Source: Pseudoxanthomonas suwonensis 11-1
GTDB lineage: Bacteria > Pseudomonadota > Gammaproteobacteria > Xanthomonadales > Xanthomonadaceae
NCBI RefSeq assembly: GCF_000185965.1
Contig: NC_014924.1
Coordinates: forward strand, 2,232,001-2,296,000
DNA length: 64,000 nucleotides
Reading direction: 5' to 3'
The notes beneath the pieces are model-generated. The model saw only the letters and a list, made by a program, of their open reading frames with translations. It did no database searches and had not been told where the DNA came from. Positions 1 to 9,203 of the stretch are shown here, one piece after another (positions within the stretch are counted from its first letter, which is position 1; each line of letters starts with the position of its first letter). A program made the position numbers and the translations under genes.

Positions 1-36
1 GGGGAATGCGGAAGCCATGGGGAAGCGATCTCCGGG

Positions 37-498
37 TCAGGACGTCGCGGGCGGGCTGCCGGGTTCGTCCGGGTGCAGCCACTGTGCCGGGCCGTCGGTA
101 TAGCGTTCGTGTTTCCAGATCGGGACCCGCGCCTTGACCTGGTCGATCACATAGCGGCAGGCGTCGAAGGCCGCGTCGCGGTGGGCGGCACTCGCGCCGA
201 CCCACACCGCCAGGCCGCCGATCGGCAGCTCGCCCACCCGGTGCACGCAGTGCACGCCGGCGATGGCGAAGCGCTGGACCGCCTCCTCGACGATGCGCTC
301 GCCCTCGGCCACCGCCAGGCTGGCATAGGCCTCGTAGCACAGGCCGCTGACCGGCCGGCCGTCGTTGTGGTCGCGGATCCAGCCCTCGAAGCTGGCATAG
401 GCGCCGGCCTCATCGCGCTGCAGGCCCTGGCGTCGCGGGGCGATGTCGAAGTCGCTGTCGGCCAGCTCGAAGCGGGCCAGCGGGCGCGGTGCATCCAT
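37..498 (-). CDS. moaE: Molybdopterin synthase large (catalytic) subunit MoaE
   Basis: MoaE works with thiocarboxylated MoaD in the cytoplasm to put two sulfurs onto precursor Z, giving molybdopterin. The 153-residue product has the usual family length. It shows the N-terminal FEGWIRDHNDG block followed by YEAY (about 37-58), the HRVGELPIGG segment (about 86-95), and K122 and K129 in VKARVPIWK, which match the family's active-site lysines. The ATG chosen lies 1 bp beyond the moaD stop; a longer frame upstream has no similarity and runs through moaD. It is the last gene of the kdkA-MBL-moaACDE run, and the 36 bases after its stop reach the window edge. Confidence 0.96.
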   Translation of the reverse strand: MDAPRPLARFELADSDFDIAPRRQGLQRDEAGAYASFEGWIRDHNDGRPVSGLCYEAYASLAVAEGERIVEEAVQRFAIAGVHCVHRVGELPIGGLAVWVGASAAHRDAAFDACRYVIDQVKARVPIWKHERYTDGPAQWLHPDEPGSPPATS

Positions 499-499
499 C

Positions 500-742
500 T
501 CAGCCTCCCGAGACCGGCGGGATGAAGGCGACCTCGCCGCCGTCGCGCGGCGGATCGCACCAGGCGGCGAAGGCGCCATCCATCGCCACCCGCAGGCGCT
601 CGCGCGGCCAGGCCAGGCCATGGCGGGCGGCGGCCTCGGCGTACAGCGCGGCCAGGTCGGCGGCGGCGGTGTCGACCTCCTCGCGCTCACGGCCGGTGGC
701 CTCGCGCAACGATGCGAAGTACAGCAGCACCACCCTGGCCAT
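500..742 (-). CDS. moaD: Molybdopterin synthase sulfur carrier subunit MoaD
   Basis: This is the small ubiquitin-like sulfur carrier of molybdopterin synthase. Its C-terminal Gly-Gly is adenylated by MoeB, converted to a thiocarboxylate and inserted into MoaE. The 80-residue protein begins [17 protein letters not shown], the typical first beta strand and loop, and ends PPVSGG, so the essential di-glycine tail is intact. The start codon overlaps the moaC stop (TGATG arrangement) and moaE follows after 1 bp, so translation of moaC, moaD and moaE is likely coupled. The frame extends far upstream, but only this start gives the family length. Confidence 0.96.
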   Translation of the reverse strand: MARVVLLYFASLREATGREREEVDTAAADLAALYAEAAARHGLAWPRERLRVAMDGAFAAWCDPPRDGGEVAFIPPVSGG

Positions 743-1251
743 CAGCCCACCTTCCCGAAATCGCGCTTGCCGCCCTGCTTGCCCAGCAGTTTGGCCGGGC
801 CCAGGACGATGGCGTGCGACAGCGCCTTGGTCATGTCGTACACGGTCAGCGCCGCCACGGTGGCCCCGGTGAGGGCCTCCATCTCCACGCCGGTGCGTGC
901 GGTGGTGCGCGCGGTGCATTCGATCCGCAGCTCACGCTCGCCATGCCAGTCGATGGCGATGCGTACGCCGTCCAGCGGCAGCGCGTGGCAGAACGGGATC
1001 AGCTCGTGGGTGCGCTTGGCGGCCATGGTGCCGGCGATCACCGCGGTGTCGACGATGCCGCCCTTGTTCGAGCGCATGCCGCTGGCACGCAGCTGCGCCG
1101 CCACCGCCACCGGGAACGCGACCTTGCACTGCGCGGTGGCGCTGCGCGCGGTCACGTCCTTGGCCGAGACGTCGACCATGGCCGGACGGCCCTGGGCGTC
1201 GACATGGGTCAGCGCGGCGGGCGCGCGGGGGGATCTGCTGCGTGTGGCCAC
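742..1251 (-). CDS. moaC: Cyclic pyranopterin monophosphate synthase MoaC
   Basis: MoaC converts the MoaA product, 3',8-cyclo-GTP, to cyclic pyranopterin monophosphate (precursor Z), the first committed molybdenum cofactor intermediate. The 169-residue protein carries MVDVSAK near residues 25-31, the block [20 protein letters not shown] that forms the active site, and the late DMTKALSHA motif. The start is a GTG placed directly after the moaA stop with no spacer. It makes the N terminus a little longer than in most MoaC proteins, and a shorter start cannot be excluded. The stop overlaps the moaD start. Confidence 0.96.
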   Translation of the reverse strand: MATRSRSPRAPAALTHVDAQGRPAMVDVSAKDVTARSATAQCKVAFPVAVAAQLRASGMRSNKGGIVDTAVIAGTMAAKRTHELIPFCHALPLDGVRIAIDWHGERELRIECTARTTARTGVEMEALTGATVAALTVYDMTKALSHAIVLGPAKLLGKQGGKRDFGKVG

Positions 1252-2271
1252 TCAACCTCCGATCAGGTACATCTCGATGGGCCGGCGCGCGGGCGCCTGG
1301 CCGCGGATCTCGCTGTAGCGGTCGTCGCGGGCCGACCACAACCGGGCGACAGCCTCGGCCACGCCATGTTCGCCGCCGGCCAGGGCCGGCCTGAGGTCAT
1401 GTCCGCTGCCGGCGAACAGGCAGGTATAGAGCTGGCCGTCGGCGGAGACGCGGGCACGGTGGCAGTCGCCGCAGAACGGCGCGCTGACCGAATTGATGAA
1501 GCCGACCTCGCCCCCGCCATCGGCGAACGCGTAACGTTGCGCCACCTCGCCGGTATAGCCGGCGGCCAGCGGCCGCAGCGGCCAGCGCGCGGCGATGCGA
1601 TCGCGCAGCTCGTCGGCGCGCACCACCTGGGCCGGGTCCCAGCCATTGCAGGTGCCCACGTCCATGTATTCGATGAAGCGCACCACGTGGCCGGTGCCGC
1701 GGAAATGCTCCAGCAGCGGCAGCACCTGGTGGTCGTTGGTCCCGCGCAGGACCACGCAGTTGATCTTCAGCCGGCCGAAGCCGGCGGCCGCGGCGGCGGC
1801 GATGCCTTCCAGCACCGTGGCGACCTCGCCGCGGTTCCCGGACATGGCCCGGAACACGCCAGGATCCAGCGCATCCAGGCTCACCGTCAGCCGGCGCAGC
1901 CCGGCCTCGCGCAGGGCGCGGGCCTGGGCCGCCAGCAGCGCGCCGTTGGTGGTCAGGGCCAGGTCCTCGATCCCGGGGATGCGCGCCAGCCGCGCGATGA
2001 GTTCCGGCAAGTTCCGGCGCAGCAGGGGCTCGCCGCCGGTCAGGCGCAGCTTGCGCACGCCGACCTGGACGAAGCCGCGCACCAGGGTCTCGATCTGGTC
2101 GAAGGACATGCGGCTGGCGGCGCTGGTGCCGTGGTCGTCGGGCACGCGGTCGGCCGGCATGCAGTAGCCGCAGCGGAAATTGCAGGCGTCGATCACCGAC
2201 AGGCGCAGGTCGCGCAATGGCCGCCCGAGCCGGTCCCGGGGCAGCGCCGCGCTGGCCTGCACCGCGCTCAT
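1252..2271 (-). CDS. moaA: GTP 3',8-cyclase MoaA (radical SAM)
   Basis: MoaA is a radical SAM enzyme that cyclises GTP to 3',8-cyclo-GTP as the first step of molybdenum cofactor synthesis. The 339-residue product has the SAM iron-sulfur motif CNFRCGYC (C30, C34, C37), the SAM-binding TGGEP (78-82), a second cluster site with C267, C270 and C284, and the C-terminal Gly-Gly needed for activity. Both clusters therefore look complete. The ATG overlaps the stop of the upstream MBL hydrolase gene (ATGA), which fixes the start and argues for one polycistronic message with kdkA and moaCDE. Confidence 0.97.
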   Translation of the reverse strand: MSAVQASAALPRDRLGRPLRDLRLSVIDACNFRCGYCMPADRVPDDHGTSAASRMSFDQIETLVRGFVQVGVRKLRLTGGEPLLRRNLPELIARLARIPGIEDLALTTNGALLAAQARALREAGLRRLTVSLDALDPGVFRAMSGNRGEVATVLEGIAAAAAAGFGRLKINCVVLRGTNDHQVLPLLEHFRGTGHVVRFIEYMDVGTCNGWDPAQVVRADELRDRIAARWPLRPLAAGYTGEVAQRYAFADGGGEVGFINSVSAPFCGDCHRARVSADGQLYTCLFAGSGHDLRPALAGGEHGVAEAVARLWSARDDRYSEIRGQAPARRPIEMYLIGG

Positions 2272-3047
2272 GAGGGCAGCGCCGCCGGCGCGGTGGGCGG
2301 GGCCAGGTCCAGCACCTGGCCGGGGCGGCCGACGGCATAGCCGCGGGCGGCCAGGGCATCGCCGTCGGCCGCGCTGGCGTAGTGGTACAGGACCATGCGC
2401 TGGCGCAGCCCGGCCGGATACTCGCGCTCGAGGTCGTCGATGCCGGTATGCGAGGGATTGCCGACCAGGCCGCAGTCGTGGGCGATGCGCTCGCCCTCGC
2501 TGGCGTAGCGCGCCAGGGCCTCCGGGATCGGGCGGGTGTCGCCGCTCCACACCAGGCTGCCCTGCAGGCGCAGGCCGAACGCGGTGTCCGGCCAGTGGTG
2601 GCGGACCGGGAACACCTCCAGGCGCAGGCCGTCGTGCCAGAAGGCCTCGCCCACCGGCACCAGCTGGAACGCGTCCCAGAAGTTGGCCCCACCCTCGGCC
2701 AGCACGTTGGGATAGTCGCCGACGCGCCGGTGCAGCAGCGGCACCACCGGCGCCGGCACGTACAGGCGGATGCGGCCGCGGCGCTCCGGGTTGAAGTAGG
2801 CGGAGACGAACAGGCGCTCGAAGCCGGCCACGTGGTCCAGGTGGACGTGGGTGACGAACAGCGCCTCCGGATGGCCACCGTACTGCTGCTCGTAGGCGGT
2901 CAGGCCCTCGGCGCCGCAGTCGATGGTCAGCCAGGGCTGGCCGCCGCGCTCGATGGTCGCCATCGGCGAACCCAGCGCGACCGCCGAGGCGTTGCCTACG
3001 CCATGCAGGCGCAGCGACCAGGGAGCGGCACCTGCGTTGATGTCCAT
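2268..3047 (-). CDS. MBL-fold metallo-hydrolase
   Basis: This 259-residue protein belongs to the metallo-beta-lactamase fold superfamily. It carries the zinc motif HVHLDH (H67, H69, D71, H72), further likely ligands at H150/H151, D170 (SGDT) and H222 (YHY), and no signal peptide, so it should be a cytoplasmic dinuclear-metal hydrolase. The overall layout resembles RNase Z/PhnP-like members, but the substrate cannot be read from the sequence. Its start overlaps the kdkA stop (TGATG) and its stop overlaps the moaA start (ATGA), so it is translated between a lipopolysaccharide gene and molybdenum cofactor genes. Whether it belongs to either pathway is unknown. Confidence 0.9.
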   Translation of the reverse strand: MDINAGAAPWSLRLHGVGNASAVALGSPMATIERGGQPWLTIDCGAEGLTAYEQQYGGHPEALFVTHVHLDHVAGFERLFVSAYFNPERRGRIRLYVPAPVVPLLHRRVGDYPNVLAEGGANFWDAFQLVPVGEAFWHDGLRLEVFPVRHHWPDTAFGLRLQGSLVWSGDTRPIPEALARYASEGERIAHDCGLVGNPSHTGIDDLEREYPAGLRQRMVLYHYASAADGDALAARGYAVGRPGQVLDLAPPTAPAALPS

Positions 3048-3796
3048 CAGCAGCCCCGGCTCCAGGACAGTTCGTAGGCGCGGCGCAGGCGCGAGAAGTC
3101 CTTCTCCACCTCGTCCACGCTGCGCGGGCCGCGCAGCTTGAGCAGCGAGCGCAGCAGCCGGCGCAGGTTGGCCTCGCGCCAGCCGGTGGCGGGGATGCGC
3201 ATGCGCCCCCGGTCGAAATCGATCAGCCAGCCGCGGCCGTTGCCGTCGAACAGGATGTTGTGGGCGTTGAGGTCGGCGTGCTCCAGGCCTTCGCGGTGGA
3301 AGCGCGCGATCAGGCGACCGGTCTCCTCCCAAGGGGCGCCGCTGCCGGCGACCAGGGCGCGGTCGGCCAGCGAGCGCACCCCGTCCAGGCGCTCCAGCAG
3401 GATCGCGGCCCGGTAGAAAGCGCCTTTGCGCACGTAGGAAGCCGCCAGCGGCCTCGGCACCGGCAGGCCGCGGCCGATCAGCAGGCGCATCAGCCGGAAC
3501 TCGGCGAAGCTGCGGGTGCGCTCGGCGCCGCGCCAGACATAGCGGTCGCGGCTGACGCTGGCGGCCAGGCCGCCGCGCAGGTAATGGCGCAGCACGCAGG
3601 CACCGAACGGCGCGTCCACGAACCAGGCGCTACCGCGACCGCCTGAAGCCACCGGGCGGGCACGTTCGCCCCATGAAGCGGGCACGAACAGTTCCGGCCC
3701 GGCTTGCCGCAGCCGTTCACGGTCGAACAGAATGGCGCCATAACCGCTGCCGGCGCGGTAGGGCGACAAGGCTTCGTTTGCGTCGAACGCGACCAT
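3047..3796 (-). CDS. kdkA: 3-deoxy-D-manno-octulosonic acid kinase KdkA
   Basis: KdkA phosphorylates the Kdo residue of lipid A-Kdo on the inner face of the cytoplasmic membrane. It is typical of bacteria with a single phosphorylated Kdo in the LPS core, such as Haemophilus and xanthomonads. The 249-residue product has the protein-kinase-like catalytic loop HADLNAHN (173-180, D175) and the metal-binding IDFDRG (D193). The chosen ATG starts [10 protein letters not shown] and lies 30 bp from a divergent glycosyltransferase gene, so the two share a very short promoter region. It heads the operon that continues into the MBL hydrolase and moaACDE. Confidence 0.93.
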   Translation of the reverse strand: MVAFDANEALSPYRAGSGYGAILFDRERLRQAGPELFVPASWGERARPVASGGRGSAWFVDAPFGACVLRHYLRGGLAASVSRDRYVWRGAERTRSFAEFRLMRLLIGRGLPVPRPLAASYVRKGAFYRAAILLERLDGVRSLADRALVAGSGAPWEETGRLIARFHREGLEHADLNAHNILFDGNGRGWLIDFDRGRMRIPATGWREANLRRLLRSLLKLRGPRSVDEVEKDFSRLRRAYELSWSRGC

Positions 3797-3826
3797 CCTC
3801 GCGAGTCTAACAACACCCCGAGACCG

Positions 3827-4864
3827 ATGCGTCCTTCGATCTGCCTGTTGCGCCTGTCCGCCCTCGGCGACGTCACCCACGTGGTCCCGCTGGTGCGCAC
3901 CCTGCAGCGCGCCTGGCCCGGCGCGCACCTGCACTGGATCATCGATCCGGGCGGCAAGCGCCTGCTCGACGGGCTCGAGGGCGTCACCTTCCACGTCTAT
4001 AACAAGAAGACCGGTCTGGCCGGCATGCGCGCCCTGCGCCGCGAGCTGCCGCCGGAGCGCTTCGGGATCCTGCTGCAGCTGCAGGTTGCCGCCCGCGCCA
4101 ACCTGCTGTCGGCCTTTGTGCCGGCGCGGCGCCGGGTCGGCTACGACCGCTCGCGCTCCAAGGACCTGCACGGACTGTTCATCAACGAGCGCATCCCGGA
4201 CCGCCCCGGCATCCACGTGCTGGATGCGATCGGCAGCTTCTGCGAGCCACTGGGCCTGGTCCAGGACAGGGTCGAGTGGAACCTGCCGGTGCCGGACGAC
4301 GCCTACGAATGGGCCGCCGCGCAGTGGCCGGACGATGGCACCCCGGTGCTGATGATCTCGCCCTGCTCCAGCCACCAGCGCCGCAACTGGTACCCGGACC
4401 GCTACGCGGCCCTGGCCGACCACGCCGCCTCGCGCGGCTGGCGGGTGGTGCTGTGCGGCGGCCGCAGCGAGCTGGAGCGCAGCACCACCGATGCCATCCT
4501 CGCGGCGATGCGAAGCCCGGCGCTGGACCTGGTCGGCAAGGACACGCTCAAGCAGTTGCCTGCCCTGCTCGAGCGCGCCGACCTGCTGGTCACCCCGGAC
4601 TCGGGCCCGATGCACATCGCCAACGCCATGGGCACGAAGGTGCTGGGCCTGCACGCGGCCAGCAACCCCGCCCGCAGCGGGCCGTACTCGGACCGCCGCT
4701 ACTGCGTCGACCGCTACGACGCCGCTGCGCGCAAATACCTGGGCAAGCCGGCCCCGGCGCTCAAGTGGGGCACCAAGATCGAGCACGACGGGGTGATGGA
4801 GCTGGTCACGGTGCAGGACGCGATCGAGGCCTTCGAGCGCTACCGCAGCGACCATGGCCGCTGA
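3827..4864 (+). CDS. Glycosyltransferase family 9 (heptosyltransferase-like)
   Basis: The 345-residue protein matches family 9 glycosyltransferases, which add heptose or related sugars from nucleotide donors to the LPS inner core in the cytoplasm. It starts [18 protein letters not shown], with the LSALGDV phosphate-binding turn of the family. It has [15 protein letters not shown] at the start of the second Rossmann domain and the donor-site segment [16 protein letters not shown] near residues 250-265. The exact acceptor and donor are not decidable. It is divergent from kdkA, which fits a shared role in LPS core assembly. A longer upstream frame runs antisense into kdkA and was rejected. Confidence 0.93.
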   Translation: MRPSICLLRLSALGDVTHVVPLVRTLQRAWPGAHLHWIIDPGGKRLLDGLEGVTFHVYNKKTGLAGMRALRRELPPERFGILLQLQVAARANLLSAFVPARRRVGYDRSRSKDLHGLFINERIPDRPGIHVLDAIGSFCEPLGLVQDRVEWNLPVPDDAYEWAAAQWPDDGTPVLMISPCSSHQRRNWYPDRYAALADHAASRGWRVVLCGGRSELERSTTDAILAAMRSPALDLVGKDTLKQLPALLERADLLVTPDSGPMHIANAMGTKVLGLHAASNPARSGPYSDRRYCVDRYDAAARKYLGKPAPALKWGTKIEHDGVMELVTVQDAIEAFERYRSDHGR

Positions 4865-4879
4865 CCCGGTGGGCCCGGC

Positions 4880-7800
4880 GTGACCGTCCGGGCCGGCACG
4901 CGCAACCCGGGCCCTGCGCTGCCCGCCACGGCGGTGCTGGGCCTGTTCGTGGTGTCGGGCTTCGCCGGCCTGGTCTACCAGTCGCTGTGGTCGCACTACC
5001 TGGGCCTGGTACTCGGGCACGCGGCGTACGCGCAGAGCCTGGTGCTGGCGATCTTCATGGGCGGCATGGCCCTGGGTGCCTGGGGCGCGGCGCGGCTGGG
5101 CCTGCGCTGGCGCCGGCTGGTGCTGGCCTATGCCGTGGCCGAGGCCGCGATCGGCGTGCTGGGCCTGGCCTTCCATCCGGCCTTCGTCGGCTACATGCGG
5201 GTATCGGAGGGACTGCTGGGCGCGCTGGGTGACGGCGTGGCCGCGCAGCTGTACCCATGGCTGACCGCGGCGGTGCTGATCCTGCCGGCCTGCATCCTGC
5301 TGGGCGCGACCTTCCCGCTGCTGAGCGCGGGCTGGATCCGTGCCCGCCAGGGCCAGGACGCACGCGTGCTGGGCGGCCTGTACTTCGCCAACAGCATCGG
5401 CGCGGCCGGCGGCGCGCTGGCTGCGACCTTCCTCCTGCTACCCAGGCTGGGCATGCCCGGCGCGCTGGTGGTGGCCGGAATCGCCAACCTGCTGGTGGCG
5501 GGCGTGGCAGCGTGGCTGGCGCGTGGCGAAGGGGTGGATGCCCCGCTGGCGCAGGAGGCTTCCGTTCCCGCCGGCGACACAGCGGCCGCGCGGTCACCGG
5601 TGCTGCGCGTGGTGCTGTGGGCCGGGCTGCTGTCCGGCGCGTGTTCCTTCGTCTACGAGATCGGCTGGATCCGCCTGCTCAACCAGGCCCTGGGCACGAC
5701 CGCGCACAGCTTCGAGCTGATGCTGGCCGCCTTCCTGCTCGGCCTGGCCGGCGGTGGCGCCTGGGTGCAGCGGCGCGGGGCGCGGCTGGACGATCCGCTG
5801 CGCACCGCCGGCTTCGCCCAGGTGGCGATGGGCGTGACCGCGCTGCTGTCGCTGCTGGCGTTCGCGCAATCGTTCGAATGGACCGCGGCCCTGGTCCAGT
5901 CGCTGGCGCGCAACGATGGCGGCTACCGGCTGTTCCTGATGGGCAGCGCCGGCGTGGCGATGGCGGTGATGCTGCCGGCGGCGTTCTTCGCCGGCACCAC
6001 CCTGCCGCTGTTCACCCTGGCCCTGCTGCGCGCGGGTGGGGGCGAGGGCTCGATCGGACGGCTGTACGCGGCCAATACCGTCGGCGCGATCGCCGGCGTG
6101 CTGCTGATGACCCATGTGCTGGTGCCGCTGCTGGGCGTGCGCCTGGGCCTGGTGCTGGCGGCAGTGGGCGACATCGCCATCGGCTTCTGGCTGCTGGCGC
6201 ACGCGCGCAACGAACTGCAGCCGGCGCGGCTGGCGGTGCTGTCGGGCCTGGCCATCGCCGGCCTGCTGGCGGCGCTGGTGTGGGGCCGGCCTGATCCACG
6301 CACCCAGCTCTCCGGCGCGTTCCGCACCGGCCATGCGCGGCTGGACGATTCGCTCGAGGTGCCGTTCCTGCGCGACGGCAAGACCGCGACCATCGGCGTG
6401 GTCCGTTCCAGCGCCCACGGCACCCTCTCGCTGCTGACCAACGGCAAGTCCGACGGCGCCATGGCCCTGGACCTGGACCGTCCGCCCGGCGGCGACGAGC
6501 TGACCATGGTCAGCCTCGGCGCGCTGCCGCTGGCCCTGCATCCGCAGCCGCGCCAGGTCGGCGTGATCGGCTGGGGCCTGGGCCTGTCGACCCATACCCT
6601 GCTCGGCAGCGACCGGGTGCAGCGGGTGGAGACGGTCGAGATCGAGCCCCTGGTCCACCGTGCCGGCGCGCAGCTGTTCGGGCGGCGGATCGGGCGGGCG
6701 CTGGACGACCCGCGCTCGCAGGTGCACTTCGACGACGCGCGGCGGTTCTACGCCAGCGGCCAGCGCAGCTACGACGTGATCGTGTCCGAGCCGTCCAACC
6801 CTTGGGTCAGCGGCGTGGCCGGGCTGTTCACCACCGAGTTCTACCGCTTCCTGCACGGCCACTTGGCCGAGGACGGGCTGCTGGTGCAGTGGCTGCAGAC
6901 CTACGAGATCGACGATGCGCTGCTGGCCTCGATCCTGGCGGCGCTGCTGGAGAACTTTCCCGACGCACGCCTGTACCTGGCCCAGGACAACGACCTGGTG
7001 GTGGTGGCCTGCCGCAGCACATGCCCGGCGGCCGACGCCGCGCGCCTGCGGGTCACCGGCGAACTGGCGCGCGAGACCGCGCGGGTCGGGCTGGATGGCG
7101 ACGCGGCCCTGGCCGTGCGCGAGCTCGGCGGCCGCGCCCTGCTGCAGACCTACGTGCGTGCGCTGCGTGCCAGCGCGCACAGCGATTTCCACCCGCTGGT
7201 CTCGCTGCAGGGGCCGCGCACCCGCTTCCGCGCCGACCGCGCCGACACCCTGCAACGCCTGGCCGACAACGGCCTGCCGGTGCTGGACCTGATGGAAGGG
7301 CGACGCCTGCCACCTGCCAGCGACAAGATCGCCGCCCTGCCCGGCCACAGCCTGCTGCTGGCACGCCAGCGCGCGCTCGCACTGGCCGCGGCGATGTCGG
7401 GCGGCACGTACGGCACGCCGCTGCCCACGCGCCAGCACGAGCTGGCCGAGGCCGAGAGCGAACTGCAGTCGCTGCTGGGGATGTCGCAGGGCACGGTGGG
7501 CGACCTGGCCACCTGGACCCGCAATGCCGCCGCCATCGCGGCCGCCACCCTGGGCCACCTGCCGCCGGAGGACCTGGAACGGGCCTGGATAGCCCCGGCG
7601 TGGATCCACCACGACGCCCAGCCGGCACCCGTGCGCGCGGTGCTGGACCTGTACGCGGCCGCGGCCGCACGCGATGGCGAAGGAATGCTGCGCCTGGGGG
7701 AGGCGCTGCTGCAGCGGCCGGAGGCCTATCCGCTGGAACTGCAGGAGCAGGCGCTGCTGCTGGCTCAGCTCGGTGCGCTGGGCTCAGGCAGGCCCGGCGA

Positions 7801-7942
7801 GGTCGAGCGCCTGCACCAGGGCTACGGCATCGCCCTGCCCCACAGCGACCGCCTGCGCATGGTGCGGCACATGGTCCGCATCCGCGCCCTGGAAGAGCTG
7901 GAAGCCGCGCGCGCCGCTCAGGGCGCGTCGCCGGTCCGGTAG
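4880..7942 (+). CDS. Fused membrane/spermidine-synthase-like protein
   Basis: The 1020-residue product has three parts: about a dozen or more hydrophobic segments over residues 1-465, a spermidine-synthase-like Rossmann methyltransferase domain (about 480-720), and a roughly 300-residue alpha-helical tail without a family I recognise. The glycine loop is present as [10 protein letters not shown] (about residue 562) and the second binding acidic residue as HFDDARRF. Where true spermidine synthases have their catalytic Asp in a DxxDP loop, this protein reads [11 protein letters not shown]. It is therefore probably not an aminopropyltransferase. The start is a GTG 15 bp after the GT9 stop, and the stop overlaps the convergent DUF6165 gene by 25 bp. 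Confidence 0.85.
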   Translation: MTVRAGTRNPGPALPATAVLGLFVVSGFAGLVYQSLWSHYLGLVLGHAAYAQSLVLAIFMGGMALGAWGAARLGLRWRRLVLAYAVAEAAIGVLGLAFHPAFVGYMRVSEGLLGALGDGVAAQLYPWLTAAVLILPACILLGATFPLLSAGWIRARQGQDARVLGGLYFANSIGAAGGALAATFLLLPRLGMPGALVVAGIANLLVAGVAAWLARGEGVDAPLAQEASVPAGDTAAARSPVLRVVLWAGLLSGACSFVYEIGWIRLLNQALGTTAHSFELMLAAFLLGLAGGGAWVQRRGARLDDPLRTAGFAQVAMGVTALLSLLAFAQSFEWTAALVQSLARNDGGYRLFLMGSAGVAMAVMLPAAFFAGTTLPLFTLALLRAGGGEGSIGRLYAANTVGAIAGVLLMTHVLVPLLGVRLGLVLAAVGDIAIGFWLLAHARNELQPARLAVLSGLAIAGLLAALVWGRPDPRTQLSGAFRTGHARLDDSLEVPFLRDGKTATIGVVRSSAHGTLSLLTNGKSDGAMALDLDRPPGGDELTMVSLGALPLALHPQPRQVGVIGWGLGLSTHTLLGSDRVQRVETVEIEPLVHRAGAQLFGRRIGRALDDPRSQVHFDDARRFYASGQRSYDVIVSEPSNPWVSGVAGLFTTEFYRFLHGHLAEDGLLVQWLQTYEIDDALLASILAALLENFPDARLYLAQDNDLVVVACRSTCPAADAARLRVTGELARETARVGLDGDAALAVRELGGRALLQTYVRALRASAHSDFHPLVSLQGPRTRFRADRADTLQRLADNGLPVLDLMEGRRLPPASDKIAALPGHSLLLARQRALALAAAMSGGTYGTPLPTRQHELAEAESELQSLLGMSQGTVGDLATWTRNAAAIAAATLGHLPPEDLERAWIAPAWIHHDAQPAPVRAVLDLYAAAAARDGEGMLRLGEALLQRPEAYPLELQEQALLLAQLGALGSGRPGEVERLHQGYGIALPHSDRLRMVRHMVRIRALEELEAARAAQGASPVR

Positions 7943-8325
7943 TCCTGGTAGGACTTCTCCTCGACGTAGGCCGAGCCCAGGGCGAGGTTGATCTCCTTCT
8001 TCACCCGGGCGCGCTCGTCGTTCTCGAAGTACACGCTGCGGGCCAGGCGCACGAACTCCTCGTCGAACTCCTGGGCGCGCTCCTTGAGCCGGATCTCGTC
8101 CTCGATGTCCCACAGCCGCTCGTTGACCGCCTTCAGCTGCGCGCGCAGCTGGGCGATGTCGCCACCGGCGGCCGGATGAGCCATCCAGGTCTGCTCCAGC
8201 GCCGACAGCTCCTTGCGCACGTTGGCCAGCTTGGCCTCGTCGCTCATGCGCTCGGACTTGATCTGCAGGATCGCGATCTTGTCCAGCAGTTCGCCAAAGG
8301 ACACGGGGACGAGGATTTCGGACAT
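7918..8325 (-). CDS. DUF6165 family protein
   Basis: This 135-residue, highly charged and helical protein starts MSEILVPVSFGELLDKIAIL, the hallmark of the DUF6165 family, whose function is not known. The sequence is rich in Glu, Arg and Lys from residue 25 on and probably forms coiled-coil helices. There is no signal peptide or membrane segment. In related bacteria such genes sit near LPS glycosyltransferase and TPR-glycosyltransferase genes, and here it lies tail to tail with the spermidine-synthase-like fusion, overlapping its last 25 bp. It faces away from the fimbrial operon, with 306 bp between the two divergent starts. Confidence 0.85.
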   Translation of the reverse strand: MSEILVPVSFGELLDKIAILQIKSERMSDEAKLANVRKELSALEQTWMAHPAAGGDIAQLRAQLKAVNERLWDIEDEIRLKERAQEFDEEFVRLARSVYFENDERARVKKEINLALGSAYVEEKSYQDYRTGDAP

Positions 8326-8521
8326 GGGGACAAGCCGCTGCGTTGGAAAGGCGCCAGTCTAGCGAATGGGGCCGGCTGGCAGCTGAAGGCCCCTCTCCGT
8401 CCGGCGGGGGCTGGAGTGCGCCGCGCGCCCCGACCGTTCGTCGGCAGGCAGCGAAGGAATGAGACGTTTCCGACGGCCCACGCCGGAGCACGTCCATAGG
8501 ATCGGACCGAACTGGAACCGT
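8326..8521. other. Divergent intergenic region, upstream part
   Basis: This stretch lies between the divergent DUF6165 gene and the fimbrial operon. It must hold promoters for both, but I could not pick convincing -35/-10 pairs in such G+C-rich DNA. No coding frame here looks real. The only AT-richer spot is around 8500, with TAGGAT at 8500-8505, which could be a -10 box for the plus strand. Confidence 0.4.
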
Positions 8522-8555
8522 GCTGGCGGTCACCCATCAGCCAGTGACCGCCAGC
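8522..8555 (+). promoter_or_regulatory. Perfect 12-bp inverted repeat in the fimbrial operon leader
   Basis: GCTGGCGGTCAC at 8522-8533 is repeated as its exact complement GTGACCGCCAGC at 8544-8555, with a 10-nt spacer. It lies 77 bp upstream of the pilin start. As RNA it would form a very stable hairpin without a following U-tract. As DNA it could be an operator for a dimeric regulator. The spacing is far too short for a fimS-type invertible promoter. Confidence 0.6.
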
Positions 8556-8631
8556 CCAAGGTAGCCGGCGCCGACGGCGGCCGGCTCGCTCAGCAAGGCC
8601 AGTGCAACACACTCCTGGAGAGGGGCTTCAA

Positions 8632-9168
8632 ATGAAGAGGATCACCATACCCGCAGTCGCACTCGCGGCCGGCCTGGCCGCGGGCACCGCCGCGGCATCC
8701 GACGGCACCATCACCTTCCAAGGCGTCATTACCGCCGCGACCTGCACCGTTGCCGTGAACGGTGGCACCGCGACCGCTTCCATCACCCTGCCCACCGTTT
8801 CCAGCAGCATCCTCGCCGCCAACACCGAGTCGGCGGGCGACTCCGCGTTCATCCTCGAGCTGTCCGATTGCGACCTCGACACGCTGACCGACGTGATGCC
8901 CTACTTCGAAGTCGGCCCGAACGTCGACCTGGCCACCGGCCACCTCAACAACACGGGCACCGCGACCAACGTGCAGGTCCAGCTGTTCTACGGCCAGGAC
9001 GCGAGCAAGGTGGTCAGGATCGGCAGCCTCGAACAGCTGGCGGACGCCAACGCCAACTGGCTGGCGGACGACGGCACCCTGACCTTCGGCGCACGCTATT
9101 ACGCCGCCGGGGCGGTCGTACCCGGCAGCGTCGTGACCTCCGTGACCTACTCGCTCGTCTACCGGTAG
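8632..9168 (+). CDS. Type 1-like major fimbrial subunit (pilin)
   Basis: This is a 178-residue chaperone-usher pilin, exported through Sec and polymerised on the cell surface. The signal peptide MKRITIPAVALAAGLAAGTAAA is followed by a FimA-type fold: GTITFQGVITAATCTV with C38 near the mature N terminus, a second cysteine at ELSDCDL to close the disulfide, and a C-terminal donor strand motif ending VTSVTYSLVYR with the penultimate tyrosine. The ATG has a strong purine-rich GGAGAGGGG 8 bases upstream, preferred over an upstream GTG at 8602. First gene of the fimbrial operon; a stable hairpin follows it. Confidence 0.92.
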   Translation: MKRITIPAVALAAGLAAGTAAASDGTITFQGVITAATCTVAVNGGTATASITLPTVSSSILAANTESAGDSAFILELSDCDLDTLTDVMPYFEVGPNVDLATGHLNNTGTATNVQVQLFYGQDASKVVRIGSLEQLADANANWLADDGTLTFGARYYAAGAVVPGSVVTSVTYSLVYR

Positions 9169-9203
9169 GCGCCATCCGCGGGGAAGCACGCTCCCCGGCA
9201 TCC

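Noticed and set aside
3047-5176. A 709-codon minus-strand frame covering kdkA and continuing beyond it
   Set aside because: Only the last 249 codons are kdkA. The rest is antisense to the GT9 and membrane/SpeE-like genes and has shadow-frame composition.
4880-7942. Bona fide spermidine synthase feeding the polyamine cluster
   Set aside because: The catalytic DxxDP loop is replaced, and the gene lies 45 kb away from the spu genes in an LPS context.
8522-8555. fimS-type invertible promoter switch
   Set aside because: The inverted repeats are only 10 bp apart, too close for site-specific inversion, and no recombinase gene is nearby.
8326-8631. Sigma54 promoter for the pilin gene
   Set aside because: No GG-N10-GC element of acceptable quality was found upstream of the pilin.
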